Below are positions 25,201-32,317 of a stretch of DNA of 64,000 bases, piece by piece; positions within the stretch are counted from its first letter, which is position 1, and each line of letters begins with the position of its first letter. The position numbers and the translations under genes were made by a program. The notes under the pieces are model-generated. The model saw only the letters and a program-made list of their open reading frames with translations. It was not told the DNA's origin and did not search any database. Source of the stretch: SIG607 sp036307305 (lineage in GTDB: Bacteria > Bacillota > Clostridia > Oscillospirales > Acutalibacteraceae); NCBI GenBank assembly GCA_036307305.1, contig JAXJXV010000008.1, forward strand, positions 62,001 through 126,000. Direction: 5' to 3'.

Positions 25201-27452
25201 TCATTAGAAAGCATTGCATTGGTGAGCCACTTGTTGTTAACATATAGTGAACTCTGGTTATATGACTCGAAGCTCATATAATCAGTTCTCTGCAGTTCAT
25301 AAATATTGAGAGCTGTACCGTCGGAAATTTCGGGAACTGCAACGTATTCGTCAGCAGAAAGTGACCAAACTGCATCGTACATATTTTCTTTGGTTGCTGT
25401 TACAAGCTTAGGATATGCAATCTTTTCACCCTTAACAGCGTCAACCTCGGTTGTTGAACCGCTTGCGTAAATGAATTTTATGGTAGCAACCTCTTCAACC
25501 TTGATATCCTTAATGGTGATTGCAGGAGCATCTATAACCTGATAAATGGGGAAGCCGTTACCATCAACTTGTTCGGTCTTTTTACCAATAACACCCATAC
25601 CACGCATGGTAACACCTATAACAGGAACAAAGTCTGCCGCACTACTTGCTACGGTATAGGTTTCTGTTACAAATCCGTCAGTTGCTTTGTCATAGTCAAT
25701 CTCAGTGCCTTTAACAACAAGGCTTTTGTTATTTGTAGTGGTAGCCCATGTAGCAGCATTACTCTTGCTATAACCAATACCTACGGCTGTGAAAGAACCG
25801 GTTGTTACTCCGACATTTTGCCATTCGTCAGAGAAGTGTTCTACCTTATAGGTGATAGTAATGTTATATGATGTATTTGGTTTTACAACAAACGGAGTAC
25901 CGTCCTCACGGTAAACAGTTAAAAAAGAATTCTCTCCCCAACCGGACGTTGCGTAAGTTCCATCGCCAAATGCTTTGGTGTTAGCAGTATTTACGGTTTC
26001 GCCCGCACCATTAAGCTTTTTTAGTACAAAGGGGGAAAGTGATTTGCCGTTAAGGGTTGTGTTGCTTACTGTTATTGTGCCTGCAGGTTTACCGTCAACA
26101 GCCTTAGGATAGCTCTTAATGCCACTATCAGTTGCAACTACATCAGCCCAACCGCCACCATTTGTTTGTGCGTAATAGGTGCCGCCGTAAACAAATGGCA
26201 CCTCAAGGGGATTGTTATTAGATATAGCAGTCTGAGCGAGAGTCTTTGTGCTATAGTCGTTAGTTACGGAAGCAAGATAATCCTTATAACCTGCATAAAG
26301 CTTAAGGGGTGCGCCCTCAGCAAATGTAACCTTTGTATCGCTGTAAGCAGTTGTACAAGCAGCATCGGTATACCAACCTGTAAAGTACTTACCTGCAGGA
26401 ACAGCAGTAGGAACGTAAAGCTGTTCTACCTCGCCTGCGGTACCCTTCTTGGTAACAACGTTGCCGTTGCCCTCGTTATACTCAACAGTGCCAACGCCTT
26501 TTTCGTAAACTTCAATTTTAGTGATGTAGTATTCAGCATAACCGTTATGATACCAGTTACCCTCAGCATCCTGTAAGTTTTTAGGTGCCTTTTCATCGTA
26601 ACCCTGATACCAGCAGTTTGCGCCGTTATAAGCGGTAGGCAGAGCAAAACCAAAGTATTCTGTAAATACCTTACCACTGTAGGTATAGGAACCGTCAGCG
26701 TTTTTAGTTACGCCGAAAGCTGCAAGCTCTTCAACAGTCTTGGTGGTGATGGTGCTAACCTTGGAAAAATTCTGTTTAACACCGTTAGCGTTTACGGAAG
26801 CGTCACCGTAATTACCGCTACCGAGTGTAAACGTGTTAACGCCGTCTGCAGTAGTTAACTTGTAATAATCAAGATACGTACCTGAAACGTCTCTACCGCT
26901 GTCCCAATAAGCTATCTCATTGGAACCATAGAAAGAGCCGTGGCTATTTAATCCACCGCCGTCAAGATTAAGGTCGTTACCATCTGCATCCTTTACGTCA
27001 ACGCCCTGAAATGCGATATCGTTAGCCATGGAGTAAACGGAAAGATAAGCTCTTTCCCAACAAGCTGCGAAACGAGCGATATAATATTCAATATTAATAC
27101 CGTACTGTTTGCCCGGCTCGATAATAATAGGGGTACCATCTTCCTGCAGAGGAACAATCATAGAGTCCATATTTCCCTTTGTTCCTGCGGAATAAAGATA
27201 AAGTGAATCCATACCATTAAAGTTAGCATAGCTAACCTTTGTACCGGTATTTTTAGCTATGAAGTCATAATCATGACCTGCAGGCTTTACAGGATTATCA
27301 TAATCCGTGTAAAGTTTGTCTTCACTGAAGTCGATGCTCCAGTAATGCTCGTATGTACCGTTTTCTACTGTTTCAACCGCGGCTGCAGGTAAAACGAACA
27401 TAGAGAAAAGCATACACAGAGCAAGTAAAATGCTTAATAATTTTTTCATCAT
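22281..27452 (-). CDS. Very large secreted modular protein, paralogue of the GH16 protein without a catalytic domain
   Basis: 1723 residues from ATG 27452, with AAGGAGAG six bases upstream and a second in-frame ATG directly after. Signal peptide MMKKLLSILLALCMLFSMFV...PAAA. It has at least three jelly-roll-like modules alternating with InlB-type repeats (VEYNEGNGNVVTKKG...GKYFTGWYTDAACTTAY; LSVTYKDSDGKVLKTV...GKYFKGWSRNETG). Its last about 700 residues are collinear with about 430-1110 of the GH16 protein, ending in the same module (FYFSYETDDGSTIKLGDEEF...ERGFVYTNGAIGKYT). It ends just after that module, where the paralogue has GH16. No catalytic signature, LPxTG or dockerin seen. Probably a polysaccharide-binding or matrix protein; this is inference. 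Confidence 0.75.
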   Translation of the reverse strand: MMKKLLSILLALCMLFSMFVLPAAAVETVENGTYEHYWSIDFSEDKLYTDYDNPVKPAGHDYDFIAKNTGTKVSYANFNGMDSLYLYSAGTKGNMDSMIVPLQEDGTPIIIEPGKQYGINIEYYIARFAACWERAYLSVYSMANDIAFQGVDVKDADGNDLNLDGGGLNSHGSFYGSNEIAYWDSGRDVSGTYLDYYKLTTADGVNTFTLGSGNYGDASVNANGVKQNFSKVSTITTKTVEELAAFGVTKNADGSYTYSGKVFTEYFGFALPTAYNGANCWYQGYDEKAPKNLQDAEGNWYHNGYAEYYITKIEVYEKGVGTVEYNEGNGNVVTKKGTAGEVEQLYVPTAVPAGKYFTGWYTDAACTTAYSDTKVTFAEGAPLKLYAGYKDYLASVTNDYSTKTLAQTAISNNNPLEVPFVYGGTYYAQTNGGGWADVVATDSGIKSYPKAVDGKPAGTITVSNTTLNGKSLSPFVLKKLNGAGETVNTANTKAFGDGTYATSGWGENSFLTVYREDGTPFVVKPNTSYNITITYKVEHFSDEWQNVGVTTGSFTAVGIGYSKSNAATWATTTNNKSLVVKGTEIDYDKATDGFVTETYTVASSAADFVPVIGVTMRGMGVIGKKTEQVDGNGFPIYQVIDAPAITIKDIKVEEVATIKFIYASGSTTEVDAVKGEKIAYPKLVTATKENMYDAVWSLSADEYVAVPEISDGTALNIYELQRTDYMSFESYNQSSLYVNNKWLTNAMLSNEIAYEGSTSMKYENTNLSVIGSEPADWATNWKAYYSYNEATDTFTQLTGDTAPDFVANKYYKQRLSGELEQGMFMVKGLGDYAKYSYNYKITFKYCVPEDNTYDIRIDAYQINTYNIWGITNPQVSATYIIPKTATGGWVTGTIVVSATDAVAGNSMGQAIAFRVRTTTDTRANARNCVVYFDDIKTEALTDNTLSVTYKDSDGKVLKTVTDGLTADGAYAIDYIPSAPAGKYFKGWSRNETGTNMVSGATITLPTANQYGKVSLYAVWGDYADTTEGKTYTLGAGTKFGIAHYNGTTYRTDINEGMGWSGLAGSSNGAIMIGKGAGGSVPKWNPANTGGTSQTDSASDLIADATNLAVGETKLVGWGVGGSYTVRDENGNVLIAKPNTKYIAVINYEVGGYGSMTLHLGAGKKAAYLDKQGFDVNVWNQCSMVSAEELQIWKGSLEATAAAYPKNQNLTQVFSVTTPEAFDKNDVPVFTLYACATGAAARRIEKDANGVESYVVTNASTGAQTTYYPYEYVDHPHIYVSSITLIEVESGEGAATYTTYDSTNGYDTTVSVGKTGTSAYKATNNPDNNWYYEKEAIYPISPNEVIYGSGLSNYWNADYMMAPEHAVASENCYFGSEMTNKFIEKDGKLVPVIYFNTLGYEEYYDSKGLDREVDKDINSKDYQTTEAGKLAQLKDHYNKPTQIFRMGKAVDGHTYKVSFSIKADKIEADMSVHFASGIQNNIWGVTSWLGSFYDIKAEKIVAGETWYDFTYYITYDAAANKTTAVAGFDDSKEAIREYFYIYFNQTITSHDTTGCDNQIYFADFEYVDLGAAVGKGGASVLKEADNGRQAMRFYFSYETDDGSTIKLGDEEFEVVERGFVYTNGAIGKYTNASGQYTGLFRPTNNNGTVKYSAKTENFNECWSNENGVMTFSTYVKGFTESLMDSKLIVKGYVTFKDANGKLYTVYSENTNRSVNGIIDAGSFH

Positions 27453-27484
27453 ACAACTCTCCTTGTAGACATTTTTACACAATG

Positions 27485-27513
27485 ATTGTAACACATGGTT
27501 TTTCAATTGTCAA
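27485..27513 (-). promoter_or_regulatory. Sigma-A promoter of the large modular surface-protein gene
   Basis: Minus strand: -35 TTGACA (27508-27513), 17-base spacer, extended -10 TGT-TACAAT (27485-27490). Same architecture and -35 as the paralogous GH16 gene, so both look constitutively strong. Confidence 0.7.
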
Positions 27514-27576
27514 TCAAAATTTTTCCTAAATTTCAAAATTTTTTTCTATATTGTTTAGGTAGGAGATGAGGCGGGA

Positions 27577-27602
27577 CGGGCGGAAAACAATTCCGCCCCT
27601 AC
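27577..27602 (-). repeat. REP-like palindrome (type B, minus orientation) next to the RAYT gene
   Basis: Stem GGGCGGA / TCCGCCC with loop AAACAAT, followed by CCTACTGATGTGCAAT. It lies eleven bases downstream of the RAYT stop codon, the position REP sequences usually take beside RAYT genes. Confidence 0.85.
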
Positions 27603-27612
27603 TGATGTGCAA

Positions 27613-28113
27613 TTATTCTATATATAATTTATCCAATTCCCATTTCAATGGATTTTCTGTTATGTATTTATAAATCTCAAAATAATCGTTTTGATTACGT
27701 ATAACGTGGTCATAAAACGAACGTTGCCATATTTGTTTATCAAAATGCGGTAAAACACCTTGCTTTACCTTTTCTATGTATTTCACCGTCGACCTTCGTT
27801 TAAACGCTCTTATAATATCCGAAATTGTAGGGGCGGATTTGTTATCCGCCCGTTCTTCATCACCACAAATGTTAATAATAGCGTGTAGATGATTAGGCAT
27901 TACAACAAGTACAGGACATTCGGCATTACTGTATTTGTTAATAATTTCTTCAAAAGCATCTTTTATAAGATTTGTTGCAATATCGTTATTGTCATTAAGC
28001 GTAAACAGCGCTTTTTTGTCCTTCGTACAAATTGTTACAAAATACGAACCGTTCGAATTATAATCGAATTCCTGTAGCCGTATTATTTTACGTTTAGGAT
28101 ATTTATTTTCCAT
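27613..28113 (-). CDS. REP-associated tyrosine transposase (RAYT, Y1/HUH superfamily)
   Basis: IS200/IS605-related single-strand DNA transposase domain of 166 residues. The HUH motif is in MPNHLHAIINI, and FYDHVIRNQNDYFEIYKYI with YITENPLKWELDKLY is the typical RAYT C-terminus, including the candidate catalytic tyrosine. The start MENKYPKRKIIRLQEFDY has GGTGA upstream. Known RAYTs are domesticated, non-autonomous enzymes tied to REP palindromes. Here palindromes lie 11 bases downstream and from 87 bases upstream, and one is inside the gene (27827-27852), encoding RADNKSAPT between the HUH region and the C-terminal helix. No IS-type ends or target duplication are visible. Confidence 0.9.
   Translation of the reverse strand: MENKYPKRKIIRLQEFDYNSNGSYFVTICTKDKKALFTLNDNNDIATNLIKDAFEEIINKYSNAECPVLVVMPNHLHAIINICGDEERADNKSAPTISDIIRAFKRRSTVKYIEKVKQGVLPHFDKQIWQRSFYDHVIRNQNDYFEIYKYITENPLKWELDKLYIE
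27827..27852 (+). repeat. REP-like palindrome (type B) inside the RAYT coding sequence
   Basis: Perfect type-B copy: GGGGCGGAT arm, TTGTT loop, ATCCGCCC arm, with the usual GTAG start and CCG end. It is in frame within the RAYT gene and contributes about nine residues at a loop between conserved blocks. Confidence 0.9.
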
Positions 28114-28179
28114 ATAATCACCTTTTTAATTATATATCGAATGTTTGATAATAACAATATGTATTTTATAACGTTCAAT

Positions 28180-28345
28180 ATAGTCTCTACGACTACGATG
28201 TAGGGGAGGACTTGTTGTCCTCCCGTATAGACTCTGCTAAACTAACGGGCGGAAAACAATTCCGCCCCTACGAATGTACAATATAGTCTTTACTGATAGT
28301 TTGTAGGGGAGGACTTGTTGTCCTCCCGTATAGCATCCGCCCCTA
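28180..28345 (+). repeat. REPIN-like block upstream of the RAYT gene
   Basis: Type A 28200-28225, type B inverted 28246-28271 (complete pair), second type A 28303-28328 (103 bases after the first), then a B reduced to its second arm (TCCGCCCCTACTGATGTGCAAT, 28335-28356). This fills most of the 305-base gap between the RAYT gene and the flippase gene; nothing else is visible in the gap apart from the two ribosome-binding sites. Confidence 0.9.
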
Positions 28346-28418
28346 CTGATGTGCAATATTACCTGTACGAATATACGTTATTTCCCTTTCATATATTTTT
28401 CTGAAAGGCGGAATTTAT

Positions 28419-29900
28419 ATGAAAAAGACTTTATTCATAAAAAATGCGGTGATTCTCACCGTTACGGGAACTATTCTTCGTTTTTTAGGAATTATTTTCA
28501 AGGTTTGGTTAGCAGGAAGTATCGGCGGTGAGGGTATCGGGCTTTATCACATCGTTTTCTCTCTTTACACTCTGGCTGCCACCTTTGCTTCTTCGGGTAT
28601 TTTAGTTGCTGTTACAAGGCTTTGCGCCGATGAGATTGCCGTTGGCAGCAAAACGGGACTTCTCAGAGTTATGCGAAAGTCGGTAATCGTATCCCTTATT
28701 ATTGCTTCTCTTACATTTATAATATTAATACTTGGGGCAGATTTTATTTCTTCAAGGTTTTTGGGAGACAGCAGGGCTTCTCTTTCGGTTTGCATTTTCG
28801 CCTTTTCTCTGCCGTTTATGGCTGTTTCTTCGGTAATCAAAGGCTACTTTGCGGCGCGCAGAAAGGTATGGGCTAATTCCTCGTCCATATTACTTGAACA
28901 GGCGGTACGTATTATCCTTTGTCTTATATTTGTAAAGAAGTTTTCGGTTTACGGCATCGGGGGAGCCGTTGCAGGTGTTATGGCGGGGGATACTTTAGCG
29001 GAAATTGTTTCCTGTATCTTTATATACATATTATATAACAGCGACCTGAAGCGTGTTATTCTCACAGGTACCGACATAAATTTCAAAAGCTATTCTCAGC
29101 TTTTACGCATAGCCATTCCTATTACAAGCGGAAGATACGCCGTTTCGCTTCTCAGAACGGCTGAAAACGTACTGGTTCCCAAAACCCTTACAAAAGCAGG
29201 AGGGGATTACGCTTCATCCCTTTCCATATTCGGTTCTTTAAAGGGTATGGCACTGCCCGTTCTTTTCTTTCCATCCTCACTGCTCAACGCCTTTTCATCG
29301 CTTCTGATACCCGAAATGAGCGAAGCGCTTATTAAAAACCGTCCTCAGCTCATTAAAAGCAGTGTTTCTAAAACTCTTAAAATCACCTGGCTTATGGGGG
29401 TTATATTTTCAGCCATATTCTTTTTCTGCGGTGAAAAAATCGGCGCCGTTGTTTACAACGACGTCGATTCGGGTTTTCTAATTCATATTTTAGCGCCTCT
29501 TGTACCCCTTATGTACCTTGACAGCATCAGCGACGGCATATTAAAAGGTCTTGACAGGCAGGTCTTTACCTTTCGCACCTCTATTATTGACTCTGCTGTA
29601 AGAATACTTCTAATTCTATTTATAGTACCGAAATACAGCATAACAGGTTTTATCGTTATTATGTTTTTAAGCAACCTTTTTACAAGCTCTTTAAACATAG
29701 GAAAGCTTTTATCCATAACACACATAAAACCAAAGCTGTTTTCAACCATATTATTACCTATACTCTCCGCCTGTGGAATTGTTATGTTATTTTGCTCGTT
29801 ATTTGATTTTATAAGGAATGATTTTGTTTTCCTCGCCGCCGTTTCGGTATGTTCGGTTGTTTTGTACGGGGGATACGTTTGGTTAGGGAATAGGGATTAG
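28419..29900 (+). CDS. SpoVB/MurJ-like oligosaccharide flippase (MVF/PST family)
   Basis: Polytopic membrane protein of 493 residues with about 12-14 hydrophobic segments. The N-terminal FIKNAVILTVTGTILRFLGIIFKVWLAGSIGGEGIGLY block is typical of clostridial SpoVB-like flippases, thought to move lipid-linked wall or spore-cortex precursors. AAAGGCGG precedes the ATG. The last codons (VWLGNRD, stop TAG) are encoded by a heptamer repeat (TAGGGAN)n, so the native C-terminus appears to have been replaced or extended by repeat sequence. SpoVB proper is likely but other PST-family roles cannot be excluded. Confidence 0.85.
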   Translation: MKKTLFIKNAVILTVTGTILRFLGIIFKVWLAGSIGGEGIGLYHIVFSLYTLAATFASSGILVAVTRLCADEIAVGSKTGLLRVMRKSVIVSLIIASLTFIILILGADFISSRFLGDSRASLSVCIFAFSLPFMAVSSVIKGYFAARRKVWANSSSILLEQAVRIILCLIFVKKFSVYGIGGAVAGVMAGDTLAEIVSCIFIYILYNSDLKRVILTGTDINFKSYSQLLRIAIPITSGRYAVSLLRTAENVLVPKTLTKAGGDYASSLSIFGSLKGMALPVLFFPSSLLNAFSSLLIPEMSEALIKNRPQLIKSSVSKTLKITWLMGVIFSAIFFFCGEKIGAVVYNDVDSGFLIHILAPLVPLMYLDSISDGILKGLDRQVFTFRTSIIDSAVRILLILFIVPKYSITGFIVIMFLSNLFTSSLNIGKLLSITHIKPKLFSTILLPILSACGIVMLFCSLFDFIRNDFVFLAAVSVCSVVLYGGYVWLGNRD

Positions 29901-29917
29901 GGAGTAGGGAGTAGGGT
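29885..29917 (+). repeat. Heptamer repeat overlapping the flippase stop codon
   Basis: Five units TAGGGAA-TAGGGAT-TAGGGAG-TAGGGAG-TAGGG starting at 29884. The first two encode the last residues and stop codon of the flippase gene. Because seven is not a multiple of three, gain or loss of a unit shifts the reading frame at the C-terminus. Confidence 0.85.
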
Positions 29918-29939
29918 GAAGGCTTATATATTGTATACA

Positions 29940-30689
29940 CTATTTTTTACCACACAATATATTGTAGTTTCTTTTAATTACACCCTCGCCACGCCATGCA
30001 TACGCGCGGTTTTCTATACTTTCATTTAGAGTATATTCATTTCTATAGCTTTCTATAAACTCTTTTACATTGGTAAATTCTTTACCCTTATTCATCGGGC
30101 AGACCTCTGAGCAGATATCACAGCCCCAAACACTGCCGTATTTTTTAATCAGTTCTTTTTCTGTTTCACTAAGCTCTTTTTTCTTCTGAGTAACGGCGGA
30201 AAGGCAGTTTTCCTTATTAAGCTTAACGGGACAGGCTTTAAGACAGGCACCGCAGTTTATACACTCATTATATGTATTTTCACTCTTTATATAAAGGTCG
30301 GTAACAATTTCACCCAAAAATACGAAGCTACCGTATTTATCGTTTATGAGCAGTCCGTTTTTACCCCTTACACCAAGACCGCCAAGTACACCCGCCTGTA
30401 CCTCAGGAATAGGCGAATTATCGCAAAAAACAACGAATTCATTATTGGGGTATTTTTGTTTAAGCTCATTTGCTATGTTTTGAAGGTATTTAGGTACTAT
30501 ATTATGATAATCAGCAACAGCGGCGTAACGGCTTATATTTAGTGGCTTTTCCGCCTTTATTTTATAAGGAAAGGCAAAGGTTATTATACTTTTAGCGTTT
30601 TCAGGCAGTTTTTCAATATTTCTACAATTTATAAGATTATCCGACACAAGCGCAAAATCGCATATACCGTACTGAAATTCAGTCTTCAT
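29940..30689 (-). CDS. QueG-like (epoxyqueuosine reductase-related) 4Fe-4S protein, short form
   Basis: Fe-S protein of 249 residues related to epoxyqueuosine reductase. QueG-like stretches: DYHNIVPKYL, DNSPIPEVQAGVLGGLGVRGKNGLLIN and GSFVFLGEIVTDL. Two ferredoxin-type clusters follow: ECINCGACLKACP and WGCDICSEVCPMNK. At 249 residues it is far shorter than full QueG (about 380); the C-terminal HEAT-like region that holds tRNA is absent and the N-terminus is trimmed. It overlaps tadA, a tRNA-editing gene, by 11 bases, which fits a tRNA-related role, but true queuosine function is uncertain. Confidence 0.75.
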   Translation of the reverse strand: MKTEFQYGICDFALVSDNLINCRNIEKLPENAKSIITFAFPYKIKAEKPLNISRYAAVADYHNIVPKYLQNIANELKQKYPNNEFVVFCDNSPIPEVQAGVLGGLGVRGKNGLLINDKYGSFVFLGEIVTDLYIKSENTYNECINCGACLKACPVKLNKENCLSAVTQKKKELSETEKELIKKYGSVWGCDICSEVCPMNKGKEFTNVKEFIESYRNEYTLNESIENRAYAWRGEGVIKRNYNILCGKK

Positions 30690-31128
30690 TTCTCAGTTCC
30701 TCAAAAAAGTTTTTAACGAGGGCGGTACACTCTTGCTCACAAATACCGCCGTATATTTCGGGTTTAAAACCAAAATCAAGGGTAGCAAGGTTGACTACAG
30801 AGTCAAAGCTACCCATTTTTAAATCGTATGAGCCAAAAACAACGGTAGAAATACGTGCGTTGATAATAGCCCCTGCGCACATAGGACAAGGCTCCATTGT
30901 AACGTAAATTTCACACCCGTCAAGACGCCAACTATCAAGCTTTTCACAAGCTGTTTTTACAGCGTTAATTTCAGCGTGACCGAGGGCAGAACGTTCTGTT
31001 TCTCTTGTATTATGCGCCTGTGCGATTATTTCGCCGTTCTTTACTATAACGGCGCCCACAGGCACCTCGCCTTTTTTATAGGCCTTTTGAGCCTCGTCGA
31101 TAGCAATTTGCATATATTTTTTGTTCAT
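30679..31128 (-). CDS. tadA: tRNA-specific adenosine deaminase TadA
   Basis: Zinc-dependent deaminase that makes inosine at the wobble position of tRNA-Arg(ACG), which is encoded in this same window at 48.8 kb. 149 residues with the zinc/catalytic motifs HAEINAVK and PCPMCAGAIINARI, and the family C-terminus. AGAGG precedes the ATG. The downstream QueG-like gene overlaps its end by 11 bases. Confidence 0.95.
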   Translation of the reverse strand: MNKKYMQIAIDEAQKAYKKGEVPVGAVIVKNGEIIAQAHNTRETERSALGHAEINAVKTACEKLDSWRLDGCEIYVTMEPCPMCAGAIINARISTVVFGSYDLKMGSFDSVVNLATLDFGFKPEIYGGICEQECTALVKNFFEELRNED

Positions 31129-31141
31129 AAGATACCTCTTT

Positions 31142-31240
31142 GATTAGGGATTAGAGACGGGCGGAAAACAATTCCGCCCCTACTGATGTACAATACAGTC
31201 TTTACTGATAGTTTGTAGGGGAGGACTTGTTGTCCTCCCG
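31142..31240 (+). repeat. REP-like palindromes upstream of tadA
   Basis: Heptamer piece (TTAGGGATTAG), type-B minus (31158-31183), spacer with CTTTACTGATAGTTT, type-A plus (31215-31240). The block lies between tadA and the parS-bearing terminator of the gyrA-CPBP operon. Confidence 0.88.
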
Positions 31241-31245
31241 CTGTT

Positions 31246-31290
31246 TAAAAAAAGCCTATACGTTTCACGTGAAACATATAGGCTCTTTTT
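31246..31290 (-). terminator. Terminator of the gyrA operon whose stem contains a parS site
   Basis: A 32-base near-perfect palindrome: AGCCTATA (31253-31260), then the 16-base parS core (31261-31276), then TATAGGCT (31277-31284). Only one outer parS position pair is mismatched (C against A). Minus-strand RNA ends the stem with a run of seven U, so this is a strong terminator for the CPBP protease gene. The ParB site GTTTCACGTGAAAC forms the top of the hairpin. Confidence 0.85.
31261..31276. promoter_or_regulatory. parS: parS site 1 (ParB binding)
   Basis: CGTTTCACGTGAAACA, matching the Firmicutes parS consensus at 15 of 16 positions (first base C instead of T). It is embedded in the operon terminator. 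Confidence 0.93.
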
Positions 31291-31296
31291 ATTTAT

Positions 31297-31312
31297 TGTT
31301 TCACGTGAAACA
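31297..31312. promoter_or_regulatory. parS: parS site 2 (ParB binding)
   Basis: TGTTTCACGTGAAACA, a perfect 16-base parS consensus, directly next to the stop codon of the CPBP protease gene and 20 bases from parS site 1. The spacing between site centres is 36 bases. Confidence 0.96.
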
Positions 31313-32314
31313 TTACGCATAAAGGAACAGCGCTTCAAGTACAACTACTACCGTTGCTATGATTATAAGGGGGGAAGAAAAGAACACGCCAAGCTTCTGT
31401 GGAACGGTGAGCATTCCGTTGTTTTCGAGGGAAAAGTCGGTTTCCTGTTTTCTGCTAAGCATAACCATTCCCACGAAGCCAACAAAGAGAAGTATCACCA
31501 GATACAGCATATTTATAACGCCGTTTGTGGTTGCCGTTAATCCCTTTGTAGCATAATCAAGCACCACACTGATAAAGTTGTTTATGAAGTGGATTATTAT
31601 TGCCGTCCATATAGTGCCTGTTTTTATAACGGCAAAACCAAAAAACAGTCCCATTATAAAGGCAAAGGGAATTTGCACGAAGTTGCCGTGCATTATACCG
31701 AAGATGAAGGCAGAGGTTATTATTGCAAAACCGTCGCCGTACTTTCTTAAATTACCCATAACCGCGCCGCGTATTGCGAATTCCTCCACAAGCGCAGGGG
31801 TGATGGCTGTTGATATAAACACAAGTATTACACCAAACAGGTTGGTGGGGTTTTCCATTAAATCAAGCTCATACTCAAAGCCCAAGGACTGAAAAACAGC
31901 ACCCGCCATACTCGTTAAGAAGTTTGACAGTCCGCAAACACCAAGTCCTACAAGCACGTAGGGAACAACAAGGTCGGGGCGGTCGGCTTTTTTAAAGGAA
32001 GAAATTTTGCTTATATTCTCCTTTTCAAGCTTTACGTATATTATATACGAAAGTATAAATGCAAAAGAGGAGAGCAAAACCTGTACAACCTGCATTATGG
32101 TACTGTCGTTCAGTATATCGTTCAGGCGGTTTGGATGTATAACACCCACCGCCGTTAAAATACCAAGGGGAATACTCCACAGCACCATAAATGCCGTCAT
32201 TATGAAAAATGCAACGCCCAGTAAATTTGAGCTTTTTCGTATTTTTCGCTTTTCTTCTCTTATTTTCTGCCTTTTTATCAGTTCTTCATTATAATATTCG
32301 GTAGGGAAAAACAT
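31313..32314 (-). CDS. CPBP family intramembrane metalloprotease
   Basis: Membrane protease of 333 residues with about eight hydrophobic segments. The CAAX/Abi motifs are clear: EEFAIRGAVMGNL (glutamate pair and arginine), FGIMHGNFVQIPFAF (first histidine) and AIIIHFINNF (second histidine). Substrate unknown; family members process prenylated proteins, bacteriocin-related peptides or anti-sigma factors. It starts three bases after the gyrA stop and so is probably read through with gyrBA. Its terminator contains a parS site. Confidence 0.88.
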   Translation of the reverse strand: MFFPTEYYNEELIKRQKIREEKRKIRKSSNLLGVAFFIMTAFMVLWSIPLGILTAVGVIHPNRLNDILNDSTIMQVVQVLLSSFAFILSYIIYVKLEKENISKISSFKKADRPDLVVPYVLVGLGVCGLSNFLTSMAGAVFQSLGFEYELDLMENPTNLFGVILVFISTAITPALVEEFAIRGAVMGNLRKYGDGFAIITSAFIFGIMHGNFVQIPFAFIMGLFFGFAVIKTGTIWTAIIIHFINNFISVVLDYATKGLTATTNGVINMLYLVILLFVGFVGMVMLSRKQETDFSLENNGMLTVPQKLGVFFSSPLIIIATVVVVLEALFLYA

Positions 32315-32317
32315 TAA

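Noticed and set aside
27613..28113. Complete IS200/IS605 insertion sequence
   Set aside because: The protein is of RAYT type, no TnpB is present, and no element-specific left and right end hairpins other than the genome-wide REPs are visible.
29926..29962. Terminator between the flippase and QueG-like genes
   Set aside because: There is a 9-base AT-only inverted repeat (ATATATTGT/ACAATATAT) with a 19-base loop and no following T run, too weak to call.
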